Positions 5,743 to 8,331 of a stretch of DNA of 8,331 bases are shown here, piece after piece. This DNA is from Bulleidia sp. Its GTDB lineage: Bacteria; Bacillota_I; Bacilli_A; Erysipelotrichales; Erysipelotrichaceae. Below the pieces are notes generated by a model, which made no database searches, was not told where the DNA came from, and saw nothing but the letters and a program-made list of their open reading frames with translations. The translations under genes were made by a program, and so were the position numbers. The stretch covers positions 1 through 8,331 of the forward strand of contig JAEDEK010000085.1 of assembly GCA_016293365.1 (NCBI GenBank), read 5' to 3'. Position 1 is the first letter of the stretch, and each line of letters begins with the position of its first letter.

Positions 5743-7470
5743 ATGCTGAAGAATATTGTAATGAATGGAATTGCAATGCAGGAAGACTCCTCATTGACAA
5801 TTCTTGATGTTGCCCGTAAACACGGTATTGATATCCCGACTCTGTGTTTTCTGAAGAAGGATGACTGTAATTTCACACATCGCCCTGCATCCTGCAGAGT
5901 ATGTGTCGTTGAAGTAAAAGGAAGAAGAAATCTGGCTCCAGCGTGCGCAACTTACCTGGAAGAAGGAATGGAAATTCTGACAAACTCCTACAAAGTCAGA
6001 CAGGAAAGAAAGAATATTGTTGAACTTCTGCTTTCCAACCATCCAAATGCATGTCTGACATGTCGTAAGTCCAATTCCTGTGAACTGCAGGCTCTTTCCA
6101 GTAAGCTTGGTATTTCCAACCGTCTGGAATTTGCTGGACCATTGTCACAGGAAAATAAGGAATACAGACATGGTTCCATCCTGAGAAATCCTTCCAAGTG
6201 CATTCTGTGCAACAGATGTACAGCTATCTGTAAGGAAATCCAGGGAATCGGAGCAATTTCTGCTTCCCAGCGTGGCTTTGCAACGGTCATCTCCGATGGG
6301 CACAGATGTGTCAACTGTGGTCAGTGTATCCAGGTATGTCCAACCGGCGCCCTGATGCAGTATGAAGATGCAACTGATATTGAAAAGAAGCTTGCTGATC
6401 CGGATACATTCTGTATCGTTCAGACTGCTCCAGCAGTCCGTGTATCCATCGGTGAAGGATTCGGTCTGGAACCTGGAACAGATGTATCAAAGAAGATGGT
6501 TACAGCATTACGTTACATTGGTTTTGACCGTGTATTCGATACAAATTTTGGTGCCGATCTTACTATTATGGAAGAAGCACATGAACTGGTTGAAAGAATC
6601 AGACATGGTGGAAAGCTTCCGATGATTACATCCTGCTGCCCAGGTTGGGTCAAATATATTGAAACACAGTATCCGGACATGCTTGATCATCCATCTTCCT
6701 GCAAGTCTCCGCAGGAAATGTTCTCTTCCATCTGTCGTACATATTATGCACAGAAGTACAACATTGATCCAAAGAAGATGGTCATTGTATCTTTGATGCC
6801 TTGTACCGCAAAGAAGAAGGAAATCACAAGAGAGCAGAATATGCTGGATGGCTTACAGCCAACAGATTTCTCCATGACCGTCAAGGAATTCATTTCCATG
6901 GTCAAGCGGTATGGTCTTGATATCAGTAATCTGCCGGATGGTGAATTTGATGATCCATTAGGTGAATCCACAGGTGCTGCAGATATCTTTGCCCAGACTG
7001 GTGGCGTAATGGAAGCAGCAATCCGTACGGCTGGTGTATGGCTGGATGGAGATGCTCCATGGAATATCAACTGGGAAACAGGCTATGATTCCGGTATCAA
7101 GGAATCCACAGTTACAATCGGTGGTATTACACTCAATCTGTGTATTGCATCCGGCCTTGCCAATGCAGGTAAGGTTCTGGAAAGAGTCAGATCCGGTGAA
7201 AAGAACTATCATTTCATTGAAATCATGGCATGCCCTGGAGGATGTCTCAATGGTGGTGGTCAGCCGATTGCCAAAGACGGTAAATATGCTGAAACGCTGG
7301 CGAAGCGCAGAGCAGGCATTCAGGCTGTAGACAAGTCCAAGAGTGCTCGTATCTCCTGTGACTCCAAGTCCATCCAGACACTGTATGAAGAGTTCCTTGG
7401 AGCTCCTGGCAGTGAACTGGCACATCATCTGCTGCATACATCCTATGCAGACGATTCTGAAACAATCTGA
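5743..7470 (+). CDS. hydA: Catalytic subunit of electron-bifurcating [FeFe]-hydrogenase (HydA, group A)
   Basis: Catalyses 2H+ + 2e- to H2 and the reverse at an H-cluster, fed by a chain of Fe-S clusters. The 575 residues contain: an N-terminal [2Fe-2S] plant-ferredoxin-like domain (C35, C51, C54, C68); a His-ligated [4Fe-4S] site (H100, C104, C107, C113); two ferredoxin-type [4Fe-4S] motifs (C153, C156, C159, C163 and C189, C192, C195, C199); and the H-cluster domain with TSCCPGW (C298, C299), MPCTAKK (C354) and EIMACPGGC (C497, C501). C298 and the MEEAHE acidic pair (E278, E281) match the known proton path of the clostridial CpI enzyme. The C-terminal 60 residues are the small-subunit-like tail. 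It lacks the extra C-terminal [2Fe-2S] extension of Thermotoga HydA and has the M3-type length of CpI. The operon with HydC and HydB marks it as bifurcating rather than a stand-alone ferredoxin hydrogenase. GGAGG at 5731-5735 sits 7 bases before the ATG. The start codon is well fixed by the ferredoxin domain. Confidence 0.95.
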   Translation: MLKNIVMNGIAMQEDSSLTILDVARKHGIDIPTLCFLKKDDCNFTHRPASCRVCVVEVKGRRNLAPACATYLEEGMEILTNSYKVRQERKNIVELLLSNHPNACLTCRKSNSCELQALSSKLGISNRLEFAGPLSQENKEYRHGSILRNPSKCILCNRCTAICKEIQGIGAISASQRGFATVISDGHRCVNCGQCIQVCPTGALMQYEDATDIEKKLADPDTFCIVQTAPAVRVSIGEGFGLEPGTDVSKKMVTALRYIGFDRVFDTNFGADLTIMEEAHELVERIRHGGKLPMITSCCPGWVKYIETQYPDMLDHPSSCKSPQEMFSSICRTYYAQKYNIDPKKMVIVSLMPCTAKKKEITREQNMLDGLQPTDFSMTVKEFISMVKRYGLDISNLPDGEFDDPLGESTGAADIFAQTGGVMEAAIRTAGVWLDGDAPWNINWETGYDSGIKESTVTIGGITLNLCIASGLANAGKVLERVRSGEKNYHFIEIMACPGGCLNGGGQPIAKDGKYAETLAKRRAGIQAVDKSKSARISCDSKSIQTLYEEFLGAPGSELAHHLLHTSYADDSETI

Positions 7471-7479
7471 TGAAACGAC

Positions 7480-7507
7480 AAAGGAACTGCTTGAAACAGT
7501 TCCTTTT
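7480..7507 (+). terminator. Intrinsic terminator after hydCBA
   Basis: A perfect 10-bp stem, AAAGGAACTG / CAGTTCCTTT (7480-7489 and 7497-7506), with the 7-base loop CTTGAAA, begins 10 bases after the hydA stop. The T-tail is short (TTTT ending at 7507, then GCC and a further TTTT at 7513-7516). It separates hydCBA from the downstream regulator. Confidence 0.75.
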
Positions 7508-7601
7508 GCCTGTTTTCATGTCTCAAATAGAAATGGACGCTTTATGTCCTGTCAAAAATACGGATTTTCAGTAACAATAGAGCCAGAAAAGGAGTAACCC
7601 C

Positions 7602-8126
7602 ATGAATCAGGAAAAGATTGGAAGATTTCTGAAACAGCTCAGAATGGAAAAACAGCTGACACAGGAAAAGCTGAGTGAAACACTTGGTGTTTCCAGAAGA
7701 ACGGTATCGAGATGGGAAACAGGGAATAACCTGCCGGATCTGTCGATCCTTGTCGAACTGGCTGATTTTTATGATGTGGACCTGAAGGAAATCTTTGCGG
7801 GTGAAAGAAATCAGAACATGATGAATGAAGAAGAAAAGGACACATTGAAACAGGCAGCAGCCTACACAGAACAAAGGAAGAAAAAAATCATGCGCCGAAT
7901 GCATATTCTGTTTATTATTGGATGTATTTCCATGGCGTGTTATCTTTTGATTCTGTTTTTCGGACCAGAACAGTCAACACCATTATCTGATTTCTTCAAG
8001 GGGGTGTCACTTGGGATTGCTGCGGGGATGATTGTCGTTGGAACAATCATGACTTCATCACATGCAGATGCCATTGTTGCCTGGAAAACAGATCACGGAA
8101 TCATTCGGTCAACTGCCCGGCAATGA
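7602..8126 (+). CDS. Membrane-anchored XRE-family transcriptional regulator
   Basis: A 174-residue protein with an N-terminal Cro/CI-type helix-turn-helix at about 6-62; the recognition helix region is LGVSRRTVSRWETG (28-41), followed by LPDLSILVELADFY (44-57). A charged linker (about 68-100, ending in the basic RKKKIMRR at 92-99) leads into two hydrophobic segments at 101-120 and 132-151, with only 11 residues between them. The C-terminus (152-174) is short and polar. DNA-binding domains of this class joined to two or more membrane helices are common in Bacillota; their ligands are mostly unknown. Positive-inside reasoning puts both the DNA-binding end and the C-terminus in the cytoplasm. 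GGAG at 7591-7594 lies 7 bases before the ATG. The terminator upstream and the 131-base gap argue for a separate transcript. A very weak promoter-like pair, CTGTCA (7549-7554) and AACAAT (7573-7578), is present. A link to hydrogenase control is not shown. Confidence 0.8.
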   Translation: MNQEKIGRFLKQLRMEKQLTQEKLSETLGVSRRTVSRWETGNNLPDLSILVELADFYDVDLKEIFAGERNQNMMNEEEKDTLKQAAAYTEQRKKKIMRRMHILFIIGCISMACYLLILFFGPEQSTPLSDFFKGVSLGIAAGMIVVGTIMTSSHADAIVAWKTDHGIIRSTARQ

Positions 8127-8163
8127 ATTGCCAGGCTTGAAGAGAATGATCTGAGGATCATTC
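8115..8163. repeat. Two adjacent hairpins at the 3' end of the XRE gene
   Basis: The first, GCCcGGCAAT (8115-8124) with ATTGCCaGGC (8127-8136), spans the stop codon of the XRE gene and has a 2-base centre and one mismatch. The second is a perfect 8-bp stem, GAATGATC / GATCATTC (8144-8151 and 8156-8163), with loop TGAG. Neither is followed by a T-run, so they are not standard terminators, though together they could cap the transcript. Confidence 0.45.
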
Positions 8164-8192
8164 GCATCAACTTACCCGGATACAGCGATTCC

Positions 8193-8267
8193 TACAGTAA
8201 CGATGCTACTGTATTTCTCTGCCAGTTAAGGGGCTGTTATCATAGCGAGTTGCCAGCTATGAGACAG
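8193..8267. repeat. Two further inverted repeats in the 3' non-coding tail
   Basis: TACAGTA (8193-8199) pairs perfectly with TACTGTA (8207-8213) around a 7-base loop, and TTTCTCT follows. Then TCATAGC (8240-8246) pairs with GCTATGA (8256-8262) around a 9-base loop, with possible outer CTGT/ACAG pairs (8234-8237 and 8264-8267). I see no gene on either strand across 8127-8331. The function is unknown; a structured RNA, an insertion-sequence end, or terminators of flanking genes are all possible. Confidence 0.35.
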
Positions 8268-8331
8268 GATTTACTATCATACTTTAGTTAAGAGATATCG
8301 GTATACCGGATTCTTTCAGATAAAGAAGTCC

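Noticed and set aside
6958..7437. Minus-strand open frame of 159 codons inside hydA
   Set aside because: It is a shadow of the H-cluster domain coding sequence with no motif or ribosome-binding site of its own.
1..8331. tRNA, rRNA, CRISPR array or complete insertion sequence
   Set aside because: No tRNA T-loop motif, no regularly spaced repeats and no transposase-like full-length frame were seen on either strand.

Overview
The window looks like chromosome from an anaerobic, fermentative Bacillota bacterium. Strong GGAGG Shine-Dalgarno sites, AT-leaning codon use and a clostridial-type hydrogenase complement point that way. The style of the proteins suggests a gut or oral Erysipelotrichia-like organism, but that is an impression and was not tested. 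Five of the six clear genes concern [FeFe]-hydrogenase; all six are on the + strand and intact.

Layout. Positions 1-171 are a non-coding leader with a small palindrome. 172-3016 is a two-gene unit: a PAS-domain 'sensory' group C [FeFe]-hydrogenase (HydS type), overlapping by 8 bases a SpoIIE/PP2C-type phosphatase with an unassigned C-terminal domain. A clear intrinsic terminator closes this unit at 3024-3046. A gap of about 300 bases follows, holding a hairpin, a candidate promoter and a long inverted repeat. 3350-7470 is a tightly packed operon, hydC-hydB-hydA, encoding a trimeric electron-bifurcating hydrogenase: a NuoE-like subunit, a NuoF-like subunit and the catalytic subunit with a complete H-cluster motif set. 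A second terminator follows at 7480-7507. 7602-8126 encodes a membrane-anchored XRE-family regulator. The last 200 bases hold no convincing gene but carry a run of inverted repeats.

How the genes may work together. HydABC would couple oxidation of NADH and reduced ferredoxin to H2 production, or run in reverse. The neighbouring HydS keeps the H-cluster cysteines but has altered pocket residues and a C-terminal PAS domain, as expected of an H2 or redox sensor. Its overlap with a phosphatase gene suggests that its signal passes through protein dephosphorylation rather than a histidine kinase. The link from this sensor to hydCBA expression or activity is inferred from proximity. The maturation genes hydE, hydF and hydG are not in the window and must lie elsewhere if these enzymes are active.
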